From: Dendrophyllia cribrosa
Taxonomy: Eukaryota > Cnidaria > Anthozoa > Scleractinia > Dendrophylliidae
Length of the DNA stretch: 64,000 nt
Reading direction: 5' to 3'
Assembly (NCBI GenBank): GCA_024195265.1
Contig: JAJLRJ010000013.1
Span: forward strand, 12,527,822 to 12,591,821
The first letter of the stretch is position 1; each line of letters starts with the position of its first letter. Shown piece after piece: positions 44,065 to 55,660 of this stretch. The notes under the pieces were generated by a model that was given only the letters and a program-made list of their open reading frames with translations, did not search any database and was not told where the DNA came from. A program made the position numbers and the translations under genes.

Positions 44065-44206
44065 ATATCTTATAAATGTTGCTAACCTCGGTATTTCTGT
44101 AAATAGAATAACTCGTCTGTTCTTTTTGTTTCCTCGATTTTCTGTTTTAACAACAAAACTGGGTTGTTGAAAGTATTTACTAAAAGAAGATGTCTAATAT
44201 AATAAC

Positions 44207-44212
44207 AATAAA
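44207..44212 (+). promoter_or_regulatory. Candidate SLC30A7 polyadenylation signal
   Basis: First AATAAA I see after the ZnT7 stop, about 1 kb downstream. The 3' UTR would then contain the 43.6-kb tandem repeat and the 43902-44064 MITE, so an unseen nearer variant signal is also possible. Confidence 0.35.
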
Positions 44213-44326
44213 ACCAACTCGATTGAACTTGAAATGATGCCTGTTTTTATTTCAGTATTGATCATGAGTCGACTACAATCCTGACCAACTGGTTTGGAAC
44301 GTTTGGCAAAAACATGACTTTTGCAT

Positions 44327-44425
44327 AAACTCCCCTCCCCCCCCTGAACAATGTTTATTTTTAAGAGCCTATGTTTAATGCAATTTATGAACTTCAACAT
44401 TGTTTGGGGGGGGGGGAGGAACTTT
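44327..44425. mobile_element. Short MITE with C/G-run arms
   Basis: AAACTCCCCTCCC..GAACAATGTT against AACATTGTTTGGGG..GGAGGAACTTT. Confidence 0.6.
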
Positions 44426-44437
44426 CTAAAGTCCCAT

Positions 44438-45141
44438 TCACACCAACGGTTAAACATGTTTAAATGTTGTTTAGTTTAACTGAGTTTTAGCCTCTATCTT
44501 GAATGGTTTTAAATGTATTTGACTTAAACTACCTGGAATGGTAATAAAATCCATGAAGTCTCTTTTAGTAAAGATTTCCCTCCAAATATTACGGGAGGTT
44601 AGGAGGTATTTTTCTAAACCTGTTTTCAACTAAACATTTAAGCATGTTTTTTCGGGGTCAGATTTTAGTGACATTAATTATCGGCGATTTTCAACTTGTC
44701 CACCAAAAATGTCTGAAAAAAGTGGTGTCCCCAAACCAATTGGCCAGGATTGTGGCACATCTGTCAATGTTAAGCCCGGAGGAGTTGGGGAGAGGGTAGT
44801 GAGGAGAAGTAGGGAAAGGTCGAGTTTATATGCGCATTCGCCGTCCATTGTCGTCCCCCCTCGGGATTTTGTTTTGAAGTTTGGGTCCCGGTGTGGATAT
44901 GTTTGAAATTTTGGTGAGGAGAAAATTACAAGACTTGGGGTCATTAATTCATAGATACAATTATAGCAGATGTACAATCAAACTTGTACAGTGAAGCCTC
45001 TCCAATGGTCCTTTAAAAATGTCCTTTATGAATTAAAATACAAGCCCCTTTGACATCAACTTGTCGCAAAACAGGGAAGGTCTCATCGTTTAAAAATTTG
45101 CAGTCCAAATGTTTCATTAATTTGGTAATTGTTACTAGCTT
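44438..45141. other. Unassigned; possible further MITE
   Basis: AAACATGTTTAAATGTTGTTTAG (44452) and CTAAACATTTAAGCATGTTT (44629) are inverted, suggesting an about 200-bp element. A 65-codon ATG frame at 44709-44906 has no support. Confidence 0.35.
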
Positions 45142-45612
45142 TAGCCTGCTCCAGGCATCACGATTGTGGGGCGCGGCCGGGAAGCAGCTAAAGCCGGCGC
45201 GGGAACAAGTGGGGAAAACCAGAGGAGACTCTTCCGGGCTTATCCCCCATCATTTGGACTTTGGACCAAGTAGTCCTCGTGCTCAGGCTCCGGCGGCTAA
45301 GAGGGCCAAGCGGCTCTGGGGATGGGAATGGCCTATCCCACTCCGTCAATAGGCCATTTGCACGATGACGTCATTTGACTACAACTACCAGAATTCATTT
45401 CGTTTTTCCTTTCTTATTTAAATTTTGTAATCCCAGTGCGGTTTAAATAACAATAGCCCTAATTTGCACCACAAAACAAAAAACTGAAGGATTCTGGTAG
45501 TTGTAGTCATATGACGTCATCGTGCAAATGGTCTATTCCCGTAATATTTTTCCTTCTCACGTTGCTTATCCTTCGCTCCCCAGTTTCTGAACGCCTGAAA
45601 ACCGGCAGGCTA
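45142..45612. mobile_element. Element with TAGCCTG ends, carrying a nested MITE
   Basis: TAGCCTGCTCCAGGC at left, GCCTGAAAACCGGCAGGCTA at right. A related right end (GAACGCCTGAAACAGGCTA) occurs at 46306-46324. Confidence 0.55.
45349..45536. mobile_element. Nested MITE, ~45-bp inverted termini
   Basis: ATAGGCCATTTGCACGATGA, CGTCATTTGACTACAACTAC and exact-order complement at right. Flanking TA possible. Confidence 0.85.
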
Positions 45613-45647
45613 TACTGACCCCGCTCCTGAGGAAGGCCGCGACGTTA

Positions 45648-45684
45648 ACGTTTGCGATGGGTCTGAGAGACCCATCACAAACGT
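45648..45684. repeat. Short hairpin
   Basis: ACGTTTGCGATGGGTCT and AGACCCATCACAAACGT pair across three bases. Confidence 0.6.
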
Positions 45685-45851
45685 TATCTTACAAAAAAGA
45701 TCGAAAGTCAATGAGCTTGGTAATCACAACAAATAAAGCATAACATTTAACCCTCGGACGTACTATCACTTATAATCTCGTGTTGCATATCTAGGGATCA
45801 TATCAGTAACGGACTAAATGTATAAAGAAAAAAGACGTTTTGGGACTACAA

Positions 45852-45990
45852 ATGGTGGTCATTGGTCACATTAACGGGGTGGTCAGATTAACATGGTTTT
45901 CATATAAGAAAATGAGTTTTTGTTCGAGCCCAGAAAAAGTGGTCGTAATAACGGGATGGTCGTACGTAAGGCGGGGTTCAATGTACTGTA
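45852..45990. mobile_element. Transposon terminus fragment
   Basis: GGTGGTC/GTGGTCGTAATAACGGG units leading to GTAAGGCGGGGTTCAATGTA-CTGTA, as in Tc1/pogo-type subterminal repeats. Confidence 0.45.
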
Positions 45991-46181
45991 TTAAGCGGGC
46001 ACGCGGCATAAAGGGAATGCTCTAGTGACCACCAATACAGTGTCAGTAGCCTGTTCCTGCCGTTACGTTTGTGTGACCGCAGACAGATGGATAGATAACT
46101 TTATTTCAAAAAAATGACTCGGGTTGATGAGGCTGATTAGGCCTCTAGCAAGAGCAACTAAAAATCGTGCAGCCGCGAATT

Positions 46182-46200
46182 GGGGGGGGGGGGGGGGGGC
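46182..46200. repeat. Poly-G tract
   Basis: G homopolymer about 18 bases. Confidence 0.7.
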
Positions 46201-46504
46201 GAGGAACGAGGGGAGACTTTGGAGGGGGTGCTCTTTCGCTTTCCCTCCGTCAGCACTTGCAATACATTTTTCCTTCGCGCGCCGCCATTTTTCCTTTCCA
46301 CTATCTGAACGCCTGAAACAGGCTACAGTGTCAGTCAATAGACTGAAGTATTCTTTACAGTAACTGAAACGACATTTGGGGAATTTGTCGCTTTATAAAG
46401 AATGTTCTAATAAGAAAGTAGAGGTATCTAGGCCTAGGGTGGAGATTATGACACATGCCAGTGCTACAAACGTGCGTATATTTCACAGATGTGATATATA
46501 CACC

Positions 46505-46652
46505 TTATTCCATGGTTTAACAAATAATATGAGTAATATGCGCGAATATTTTACGAGTTGCGTAGTATTTTTTCGAGCCCAGCATGGGCGAGAAAAAAAT
46601 ACGAGCAATGAATAAAATGCTTGCACGTATTATCTGTTAAACCATCGAATAA
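46505..46652. mobile_element. MITE, ~24-bp inverted termini
   Basis: TTATTCCATGGTTTAACAAA at left, TCTGTTAAACCATCGAATAA at right; inner TTTTTTCGAGCCCAG / CTGGGC..GAAAAAAA hairpin. Confidence 0.7.
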
Positions 46653-47293
46653 TGGATTTATTATTCGACTAAAATTCCTTTCATTATAACTTGTGTGTCT
46701 TCAAACCGGGATACTAAGGTGTATTAAATACGACAGTCTACTGTGTGATCCTGTGTAATACGCTAGATATTTCGGTGCCCACTTTTCCTTATAAGGTAAC
46801 ATGACGTCGCAGTCGAAAAATAAAAACGATAGTTGATAGATAAATGCTATCTATATTTTTACTAGATGTTAACAGTACTACTCTGATATATAAAATGGCT
46901 ATCAAATTAATTTACCTATTCTTGGCTTTCACTTACGTCATATCAAAATTCAGAAGCATTAAAAAATAGATTTCGAATCCAAAATGTTTATGGAATTGTA
47001 GAGAGTTTAAAACTACACATCTTGGCCAAATTTTGAAGCGCAAAAGCATTTCGTTCAAGAGTTATAGGCGAACGAGTATTAGATATTTTTAGTAAGAAAC
47101 GTATGGAGCGGCCATCTTTGTGCCCCACTCAGGGGCACAAAAATTCAGTCTTAATTACACCAAAAATCACATCCAAAAATATTGTATCTGCTATAAGCTC
47201 CATTAACTCGGCTTATAAGCACTTATAATGCAAACAATAACTTTCAGCTGATTCAATTTTGTTTATTTTCGCGACTTATCTGAAATAGTATCC
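46653..47293. other. Intergenic, no gene seen
   Basis: AT-rich; no repeat or exon supported. Confidence 0.4.
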
Positions 47294-47555
47294 TATTTAC
47301 ACCGGTCTTACCCATACTCCTTTGAGTTATGGAAGAATGGCGGCCACTTTCGAATACGGAGGCAAAAAGTTAGTATAAAAAGGGAGGGAAGGGCGGGATA
47401 GAAAGTGACCAAAAGGAGCGGAGTACAGGCAAGATGACACAAGGCTGAACGCGACGCATGAGCAAGTACGAACCAAACAACTTCTTTCTCGAAGTGATAA
47501 TTTATTCCTTGAGGTGACTCCTTTTATATCGCTTTGGGTAAGACCGCTGTAAATA
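47294..47555. mobile_element. Short inverted-terminus element (A)
   Basis: TATTTACACCGGTCTTACCC at left, GGGTAAGACCGCTGTAAATA at right. GTATCC lies just outside each end. Contains a TATAAAAAGG box on the plus strand and TATAAAAGG with AATAAA on the minus strand. Confidence 0.7.
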
Positions 47556-47561
47556 GTATCC

Positions 47562-49889
47562 TATTTACATCGGTCTTACCCATACTCCTTTGAGTTATGG
47601 AAGAATGGCGGCCACAGAAAAGATGCAAACGGGTTCCCCGTAACACAAACAACCGAGACTTGACTAAGGACCGCAATCTTAAACACCCAGACTAAACTAA
47701 GGACCCCAACATAAAATACCCATACTAAACTATAAGAGACCCCAGACTAAAAGAAGCAGTAGTGGGGCCAACACAGAGTCCTGTCCCATTCTAAAACACG
47801 CCTATAACTGGGGTAGGGGACGTTTTGGGGGAGAGGACGCTAGAGGAGCCGTGAAGAAATATGCTTGTTGCAGGGCTCTGTCATTCCCTGAGTCACGTCT
47901 AAAGGCATACCCCTATAATCAACCCAACGCAGGTGGGGAGCAGAATGGCTAATAGGGTTGAAATCATCCGACATCTCCCAGTATGGAATGGAAAAAATGA
48001 CCGACTAGAAGGCGCTTAATGGGAGGCTACAAGGGAAAGACAAAAGAAAAGGCGTGTGAGAGGGTAAAAGGGGCAAGCGCGACGGGACTCAGGGAATGAC
48101 AGCTTGGAGCCCCGGTAATCCGAGCGGGAATAAGATTCCCGTTCCAAACAGTCATTCCAAGAGTAAGGGAATAAAGGAAGGCGAAACATAAACACGCGTA
48201 AAGGAAAATAGGCTTGAAGCAAAGGGAACAAGGATATATGCAAATACAGAATAAAGGAGGTGCAAAAGGATGTGCGCATACATAAAACAAATTCTAACGA
48301 GCAGCGGTGAAAAAGGGGGCTAAAAACAAGGGGCAAAGAACAATAGAGGCTGAATAGAATAAGCCAAAACGTGATAATTAAAACCTTAAACAAGGCCAGG
48401 AAACAAAAACGGCCATACAACAAATAAATCCATAGACGCAGCATGACACAATAAAACAAAACGAGAAGCAAAACGGAGAAGAAATAAAATCGAGACAAAA
48501 CAAAATACGCATAGGCAAAAATATAGCGAAAATTATAACCTATAATAAAAAACAACTTTAACTGCATTAACACAAAAATATACTTGCACAACCAGGATAC
48601 TGCCTGACAACGAAATAACACCCAGACATAGGATTGAGATAGAAAATTCCCGCAAAACAAACTTAAGCCATGGGGCTAGAGGCGCCAAACATTGAACAAA
48701 ACAGAAAGCAATTAAATAAATAGCCGAAAACAAGTAGGCAGCAGGAAACGAACAAATATAGCGGAAAACAGATAAATAATTTACCAGTAAGCAAGATAAA
48801 ACAGATACGAGTATATGTAACCAACAAACCGTAATGAACACTTCTGCTCTGGAGCCACAAACAAAACAATATCAGGGATTGCGTCCCTGTAACTAACATG
48901 CAAAACGCTCAACAGAGTCAGGAAACAAAAGACTTTTTAAAAACTTCTGCTCTGGAGCCACAAACAATACATGCAATACCAGGGAACAAGTAATTAGGCA
49001 AATTGCGTCGCTGTAACTAAGAAAAAACGCTCGACAGAGTCAGGAAAATACCAAAAATGCCGTAAACAACTTCTGCTCTGGAGCCACAAACAATACAATA
49101 CCAGGGAACGAGTAATAGCAAATTTGCGTCCGTGGAACTAACGAAACGCTCGACAGAGTCAGGAAAATACCAAAATGCCGTAATTAACTTCTGCTCTGGA
49201 GCCACAAACAATACAATACCAGGGAACGAGTAATTTAGCAATTTGCGTCCCTGCAACTTAAGAAAACGCTCGACAGAGTCAGGAAAATACCAAAATGCCG
49301 TAATTAACTTCTGCTCTGGAGCCACAAACAATACAATACCAGGGAACGAGTAATTTAGCAATTTGCGTCCCTGTAACTAAGAAAACGCTCGACAGAGTCA
49401 GGAAAATGCCAAAATGCCGTAAACAACTTCTGCTCTGGAGCCACAAACAATACAATACCAGGGGGACGAGCAATTTAGCAATTTTCGTCCCTGGAACTAA
49501 CAAAACGCTCGACAGAGTCAGGAAAATACCAAAATGCCGTAAACAACTGCTGCTCTGGAGCCATAAACAATACAATAAGCCAGAGACGGATGACGATGAA
49601 ATAAATGACACGCGGGCGAAGGAAGAAACCACCGGAACGGGAATAAAGAAAAGGCAAGAAAATTACCTATTGGGGGGCGCCAGGAGCAGCAGGCGGGTTA
49701 ACGTTCTCTTAAGCAACGGGAGCAGGCTGCTGCGCTTGAGGAACTTGAAGTTGTGGAACTTGGGGAACTTGATTTTGCTGTGCTTGTTCAGCAATGGCTA
49801 GTTGCACCGGACAACTTCTTTCTCGAAGTGATAATTTATTCCTTGAGGTGACTCCTTTTATATCGCTTTGGGTAAGACCGCTGTAAATA
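47562..49889. mobile_element. Long inverted-terminus element (B) with the same ends
   Basis: Starts with the same about 57 bases as element A (47562-47618) and ends with the same about 80 (49810-49889). The 2.2-kb centre is purine/A-rich on the plus strand, includes the 119-bp array (48838-49590) and a Gln/Pro-rich minus-strand frame near 49710-49800 (QVPQVPQLQVPQAQQPAPVA). No enzyme recognised. Could be a non-autonomous transposon or LTR/DIRS-like derivative. Confidence 0.6.
48838..49590. repeat. 119-bp tandem array, about six units
   Basis: Units start at about 48840, 48943, 49069, 49188, 49307, 49425 and 49545 with AACTTCTGCTCTGGAGCCAC and contain AACGCTCGACAGAGTCAGGA. The middle four are nearly identical. 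Confidence 0.9.
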
Positions 49890-50849
49890 GCGTGACGCAT
49901 TGCGTGACACATTTAAAACCTTTGTAAATCGGAAGCAAAACATCGTTAAAACCTGAAACGTTTTGTGAAAGATTATAACACTTGTATCCACATACTATGT
50001 TAGAAACAGCTTTGTAGGACGTATACTTTAGATTTTTTAATTTTTATGACGTCATGTGAAAACCAAGAATATGTGTGACATAATGTAAACTAAAATATGA
50101 AGTGTATGATTTGAATGATAAAATCTATAAAATACCAGTCATATACACCTGATTGAAAAAGCGTTGTCGGGTAATAAGTATAAACCATGCACGATATGAC
50201 CGAATGTTTCTCTCACAAACATTCGGTCTTCTTGTGTTCTCAGATAAGTTTCTCATATGCTCCAAATCATTCGCTGAAAACGTTTAGGAAGGAAGAAATA
50301 TTAAACACCAATAAGTGAAATGTCAACAAGCCTCATTTGCCTTTTCCCAGAATTACATTGTGTTATATCGTTTTTTTTTTCGACAACCGTTCTTCAATTA
50401 GGTACACACGTATACAAAATGAGTATCAAAATTAATGTTCATAGTATGATAACATAATTTGTCTTTTAGGCGACAATGGGATGCATATATATGTATTTGA
50501 CAGTCTGGAAAAGGTATGCGGAAAATGTTAAAAGTATATATCCATTGGAAATAACGATTTTGTCTAATAATAACAATATTTTTTTAAGTCTCAGAATCTT
50601 ATAGCCGGGCACAGGTGCCCTACTAATCAGAGAGAATAATCGGAGTTTTTTTTTCTTAGTCTATGATTATGTCAGGATTTTCTTTCTTGATATTTTTCAT
50701 TAACGCGGTGTATCATTCTGAATCTATTGGTGTCTTTTTTTTTTCTATCTAACTACAGGGACAAAAGGATGGCAATTCTCGCATACACGTAAAACCGTAA
50801 ACTAAATTTATGCAATTGATAGCCGGCATGCAAAATAAATTGATGTATA
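49890..50849. other. Intergenic, no gene seen
   Basis: AT-rich; no supported exon. Confidence 0.45.
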
Positions 50850-51013
50850 CACCTAATTCAATAAAGGTTGCTTTGGTCATTGGTAATTGGACATTGGGAA
50901 GCTATTGTTTGGTGTTCACTCAAGCGAAGCATTGCATTGTGTTCCGTATGCCCAAATGCCAATGCCCAATTACCAATGACCAATTGTCAAAGCAACCTTT
51001 ATTGAATTAGGTA
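50850..51013. mobile_element. MITE, ~40-bp inverted termini
   Basis: CCTAATTCAATAAAGGTTGC and complement GCAACCTTTATTGAATTAGG, inner GTCATTGGTAATTGG / CCAATTACCAATGAC. Confidence 0.8.
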
Positions 51014-51297
51014 TATGTGTGCATGTAAGCTACGGAAAACAAAAGTGGATTATGAACGATGGATAAGACCACAGTAATTGGTACATTTGTGGAATTGACC
51101 AATCACAGTAATCGCAATATACCGAGCCAGTTTGCAACTGGTTTCATGAACGGGAAAAAGACATTCGTGTTTGGTTTTGGTTTTGCTCCTTGTTGGTTAG
51201 AAAAATGGCAAATTAGTGGATTGTTCAGGAAAGGCTACTCTAGTTTTCAAGCTAGTTGTATTATTTTAAACTTTTACTCTTTCGTTATATCGCACTT

Positions 51298-51915
51298 CCT
51301 GTGGTGCTGTTTATTATGCTGTACAAAATGGTTCTAACTTTTGAGTCTGTGTGTATGAAATTTGAGCAGTAATTTCTTGTGGTGCTGTTTATTATGCTAT
51401 ACAAGTTGACTCTAACTTTTGAGTTTTTTAATACAGCTGTTTCGAGAAAGGTTGTCGGAAAAAAGGGCAAAAGTGCACGCGATAATCCCGAAAATTAATT
51501 TGGGATATAATGACTGAATGTTAATAAGTCAAATTAATACATCAAATCCGCGATGCCTCGTCCGTACAGAAACGATCTTAGATGGTTGGCCATATGGATA
51601 AAGGAGTTTTTAGGATAAAGCGTTGATGACTACCCACAATATCTTTCGGGATTGTCGCGTGCACTTTTACGCTTTTTTCCGACAACCTTTCTCGAAACAG
51701 CTGTATAATCCTACAGTGTAACCATTTAAATGAAAGCTACTGAGCAGTACTTTCCTGTGGTGCTGTGTATTATGTTGTACAAGGTGGTTTCTAACTCTTG
51801 AGTCTGTGGATGAAATCCTAAAGTGTGACCATTCAAATGAAAGCTATTGAGCAGTGGTTTCCTGCGGTGCTGTTTATAATGCTGCGCATAGTGGTTCTAA
51901 CTTTTGAGTCTGGAT
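51298..51915. repeat. ~106-bp repeat, four copies, split by a MITE
   Basis: GTGGTGCTGTTTATTATGCT and TTCTAACTTTTGAGTCTG recur at 51300, 51378, 51758 and 51866. Confidence 0.8.
51434..51703. mobile_element. MITE with TA duplication
   Basis: CAGCTGTTTCGAGAAAGGTT..GTGCACGCGA and complement, bounded by TA on both sides, which fits Tc1/mariner/pogo-type mobilisation. Confidence 0.82.
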
Positions 51916-52165
51916 GAAATCTTAAAAGAATGAGTAATCAAATAAAAGCTGGTTATGAGCCGGTAGCCTCCAGCGCGGACGCCTTTAGGGCACGTCACGC
52001 GTTCAGGAGATATTGCGTGACAAGACCAGGGACGTCTACATTGCAGACTAATGGATGCAAGTTATCAGGGCTGTGTAGCTCTTTAACATTGCGCAAAATG
52101 AAATTTGTCTTTTTTTTTCTCGAGTTCAAATCTGGGCGCCCCCCAGAAAGCTAAAATGCAATTGT

Positions 52166-52996
52166 TCATTGGATGTAAAATTCTGGCGTGCTTGACCGAG
52201 AGCGCTCCACGACAGGCGTTTGCAAATTCCTGCGCCGTCTTCTTTTTCTGCTCGGCGAGATTTGTTCCTCTGGGTTGGAACCTGAATGCATTGATCCATC
52301 CAGACTCACGTACGCCTGGTCACTCCCTTGAAACGGTACCAGCGCTCTGGAATCCTTCAGCATTTGCTTCATGTCCTCGTAATGTTTATTCTGTTCTTCC
52401 ATTATTCCACGAATCTCCAATTTGACATCTTTTCTGAGTTCCTCAATTTTTTCCTCTTGCTTTGAAATCATCATCTCGGTTCTCCTCTGCCACTCTTTTT
52501 CCTTCTTAAGTTCTTGTAAAATCTGCTTGTGTTTGTGATCATTCCTCTCGCGTTCTTTGCTGTCCTCGGCAGCTTTCAAGGCCCCGTTAGCCTGCCTGAA
52601 CTCGAGCTCTCCATAAAGACGTTCCTTTAGATCTCGTCTCAGACTCCTCACATACTGCGCCTTATCTTGAGCCTTTTTCACTCGCTCCAGTGCTTCGCGA
52701 ATGGTTTCTTGCGACTGTCGTAGATTCTCCTCGTATTGAATCTCGGCTATTTTACGGATAAGAATATCAGTACTCTCGCGCATTCTACTTTGAAGTGTAT
52801 CTTGTAACTCTGATACACCCCAATTCAAGCGATTGGCTGGAGAAGTGCTTGGCAGTGCTGGGAGATGCAACTCTTCAAAGTCCCTCTCTTGTTCTGCATT
52901 TGCATGGGCATCACGTGCCAGGTGCACTACATCGTGGAGACTGGGTCCAGCTTGGTCAGCTTCTCTCACCTCATCATGAACACGATGCGCCGCCAT
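52166..52996 (-). CDS. Hypothetical single-exon coiled-coil protein, 276 residues
   Basis: I do not recognise this family. The ATG (52994-52996) is in a good context, AAAATGGCGG, and the frame runs 276 codons to TGA. Residues about 1-90 are mixed and His/Glu/Asp-rich; about 95-210 are Glu/Lys/Arg/Gln-rich with heptad-like Leu/Ile/Met spacing, a long predicted coiled coil; the tail has a basic cluster RKRRRRR near residue 250, a likely nuclear signal, followed by a Ser/Arg/Thr-rich end. No membrane segment or signal peptide. Length and amino-acid composition look coding, unlike neighbouring repeats. It could be a host gene, a retrocopy, or an accessory ORF of a mobile element; no flanking splice sites are needed. 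Confidence 0.55.
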   Translation of the reverse strand: MAAHRVHDEVREADQAGPSLHDVVHLARDAHANAEQERDFEELHLPALPSTSPANRLNWGVSELQDTLQSRMRESTDILIRKIAEIQYEENLRQSQETIREALERVKKAQDKAQYVRSLRRDLKERLYGELEFRQANGALKAAEDSKERERNDHKHKQILQELKKEKEWQRRTEMMISKQEEKIEELRKDVKLEIRGIMEEQNKHYEDMKQMLKDSRALVPFQGSDQAYVSLDGSMHSGSNPEEQISPSRKRRRRRNLQTPVVERSRSSTPEFYIQ

Positions 52997-52999
52997 TTT

Positions 53000-53879
53000 G
53001 AATCTGTTGATGGGGCTCGGATCGGCGTCATGTGACAGTTGTTGAACGACCTGTTATGACACCAACATAAGTTAATCATGGCTTCAAACAATTAATGTAA
53101 ATAATAGATAGCTTTGTGGTTAGCTAGACCATCTGACATGATGAGCACTCAAAACTAGAAACCAGACGCCGACAGTTGTTTTGGTCCTCTATTAAAGTAG
53201 CTAACACGAGTTAACCCGGGTAAATGAGAAAAACATCTTACAAGAAAAGTAATATATCAAACACGAGAAAAAGTCTTTCATTTATATATCAAATATGAGA
53301 CACAGTGTTTCATACGAAGTTTTTTTTAACCCACTCCAAGGTGCTTGGAAAACAGATGAAACACTATGTCGAACGTTTGATATTACTTCCCAAACAAAAT
53401 GATTTCAGAAGGAGAAATTAAGGATGCAAAAATAATGAGTGTTTCAACTGATTTCCAAACACTCATTAAACATTTATTCCCTTTTGTATTTTCGTCATGA
53501 ATTATTAATGAGTTTGAGAATGTGATTTCCAAACTTACGGCACCGAGAAGTGGGTTGAAAAAACGAGACGTAGTCAAGTTCTTTTTTCTGACTTTTTCCG
53601 AGGTTATTTTCGTTCAAATCCGGATCCGCATTACTTTAAAACTTTTCCGCAGTATATGTATATGTATTTGTTTTGTTTTACTTGTGCAGTGTTTAGATTT
53701 TACTCGAAGTTTTCTGACTTTGCTGGTGAAACTGGAAAAATTAGTCGACAAAACACCAACATAATAGAACGCTAAGGGGAAGATTCGAGTTTGAACGAGT
53801 TTTTCAATACAGAAGCGATGAACTTGAAAAAATTAGCCCAATTTTTTCAAGATGCAATCCAGTCAATCCACCTCCATCC
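53000..53879. other. Upstream of the coiled-coil gene; repeat-like
   Basis: 53270-53600 has repeated CAAACACTC, GTTTCA and CGAGACGTAGTCAAG phrases resembling 860-1030. No gene. Confidence 0.35.
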
Positions 53880-54045
53880 TATCGATATCCATCTGCAGCC
53901 CAAGACAGCTTATGTTTACTCTTACGGAGCACTAGTAGAATAATTTTTCACAAAACTGGACTCTTATTTTTGGGTTTTCACTGATATAAATATGTCTTTT
54001 GGATTTTTAAAGTAACACTAAAAAATGATATAGCCCCTTTAAGAA
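53880..54045. repeat. Interspersed repeat, uninterrupted copy
   Basis: Same family as 39785-40237 and lacking its MITE, hence the empty-site reference. Confidence 0.75.
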
Positions 54046-54093
54046 ACGCAGTTTCAAATTAAACAGTTTCGAGTTAAACAACAAGTATTTGAC

Positions 54094-54200
54094 CTGTTTT
54101 TGAACTGTTAGTCTCTTGGTTGCCTTTTGCCATTGTTTTCTGGCGCCGTGATCAACAGACGCAACTGAACGTTCGTCATCAGCTTTCTGCTCTCTTTCAG
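54094..54200 (-). CDS. Candidate internal exon, charged helix, unassigned
   Basis: A good acceptor, CTTTTCATACTTATTGCAG, is followed by two bases and 35 open codons (EREQKADDERSVASVDHGAR then KQWQKATKRLTVQKQ) to a CAG|GTCAAA donor. The entry phase fits the exit phase of the 57338-57596 exon (a one-in-three chance). No family recognised; possibly chance. Confidence 0.22.
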
Positions 54201-54935
54201 CTGCAATAAGTATGAAAAGATAATATTGTTAGATAAAACAAATTTGGTCTGGATCTGCAAAAGGGGACAAGAGTGGTTGAGATACTTTACAAAGTTCGCA
54301 ATAAGATAAAAACACCTCTTCATGTCTTGTCAAAAAGTGAAGCTAAAATACATAAAATACTAAATTAAATGCAAGTTTAATCGGAGTCTGACTCCATAAT
54401 TCGAATTTTCTTCCATTTCCTTTCGGTTTGAGTGATTGGAAATGAGCTCTCGGTTTGAATTGAAGGTGAGGTAGTAAGAGTGTTGACCGAAATCGTAAAC
54501 TGGCCTCTACTTGTCACGCCACCTTCGATCGAAGAACTTCAATGACATTTTACTTATGCTTGCTGCATTTTCACTAGTAGAAGAAGTCGTTGAATTGGTC
54601 TTCTGTGTTTGAGATGTACTGCTTCAGTAGTATGCTTGACAGATTCTTCTCCTGCTGATTGAGGTTCAACGTACTATAGTTTGTTAGCTTTGGACGTTAT
54701 GTGTAGGTGGGATTTCGTTGTCATTTAGCTTTTGGATCATGTGTTAACGAGCACTATGTTGGTGAGCTGCTCATTCATGTTTGGGTTTACGGCTTTTGAA
54801 GCCCTGGAAGTCATATTTTTTATTATCGTACTTAGTTAACGCCCGTGGGTGCCGACTTGAACCATTTTTTGGTTGATCCTTCTTTTTTTGTGTAGTTTAT
54901 TCCTTAAGTAAAATAAATGGTGTTTCGTCACTCGT

Positions 54936-55133
54936 CTAATTTTTTCGGTCGCTTCTCGCGAGGATCTCGATTTCTTCCTCAGTTAACGGCGCAGCAGCTT
55001 TGTCCTCGTTACCGCGGCCAACTTTCTTGAGTTCTTTCTGTTTTGACTGTAGACATTTTCGAGTCAACTCGAATTGTCTCAGTATCGTTGATGACACTAG
55101 CTGAGCAGTTGTTTTTCTTGAAGTGCCTCTCAA
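54936..55133 (-). pseudogene. Fragment resembling Crypton-derived tyrosine-recombinase-like proteins
   Basis: Minus strand reads KQKELKKVGRGNEDKAAAPL then TEEEIEILARSD, similar to the KxLxxxGxGNxxxxAxxLTEEE motif preceding the recombinase-like domain of KIAA1958/QRICH-type proteins. A stop follows and the downstream sequence is broken, so a remnant is likely. Confidence 0.35.
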
Positions 55134-55286
55134 GGCTAGAAATGAGGTTCAAGTTAAACTTGAGGGTTCATAAATGTTCTGCCTCTTACCGTCTAACAGA
55201 CTGGAGCGCCTATAAACGACTCTTACATCTCCTTACAGCAGCTTGCGAACGGAAATTTACTTCGCGGGTTTCCAGTGAGTAAATCT

Positions 55287-55293
55287 CTGTATG

Positions 55294-55352
<59 letters not shown>

Positions 55353-55593
55353 CCTTTTGCACAAATATTGACACTTCAAAATATGTATAAATATATATTC
55401 GTCGTTTGTGTTTATATAGTATACGTGACGATAGGCGGCAAATAGTTCTCGAGGTGGGTAGAGTAGAGTTTTTAAAATGCTACTGTACCCACCTTGAAAA
55501 CTATTTGCCGCCTGTCATCACGTATGTGATATTAACACAAAGGACGAATACATATTTATATATATTTTTAAGTGTCAATATTTTTGCAAAAGG

Positions 55594-55658
<65 letters not shown>

Positions 55659-55660
55659 TT
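55287..55660. mobile_element. Palindromic MITE inside a TA microsatellite
   Basis: Arms of about 115 bp, starting near 55350 with CCTTTTGCACAAATATTGAC and ending near 55597 with its complement, meet at GGTGGGTAGAGTAG. (TA)n tracts of about 60 bases lie on both sides (55287-55348, 55598-55660), as expected for TA-targeting Tc1/mariner-type insertion. Confidence 0.8.

Noticed and set aside
44709..44906. 65-codon ATG frame
   Set aside because: No domain, no splice or transcript clue; length is expected by chance.
48016..48660. 214-codon hydrophobic minus-strand frame
   Set aside because: It is the complement of an A-rich, AAAC/GGAAA repeat-like stretch in element B; hydrophobicity comes from T-rich codons and there is no domain or splice context.
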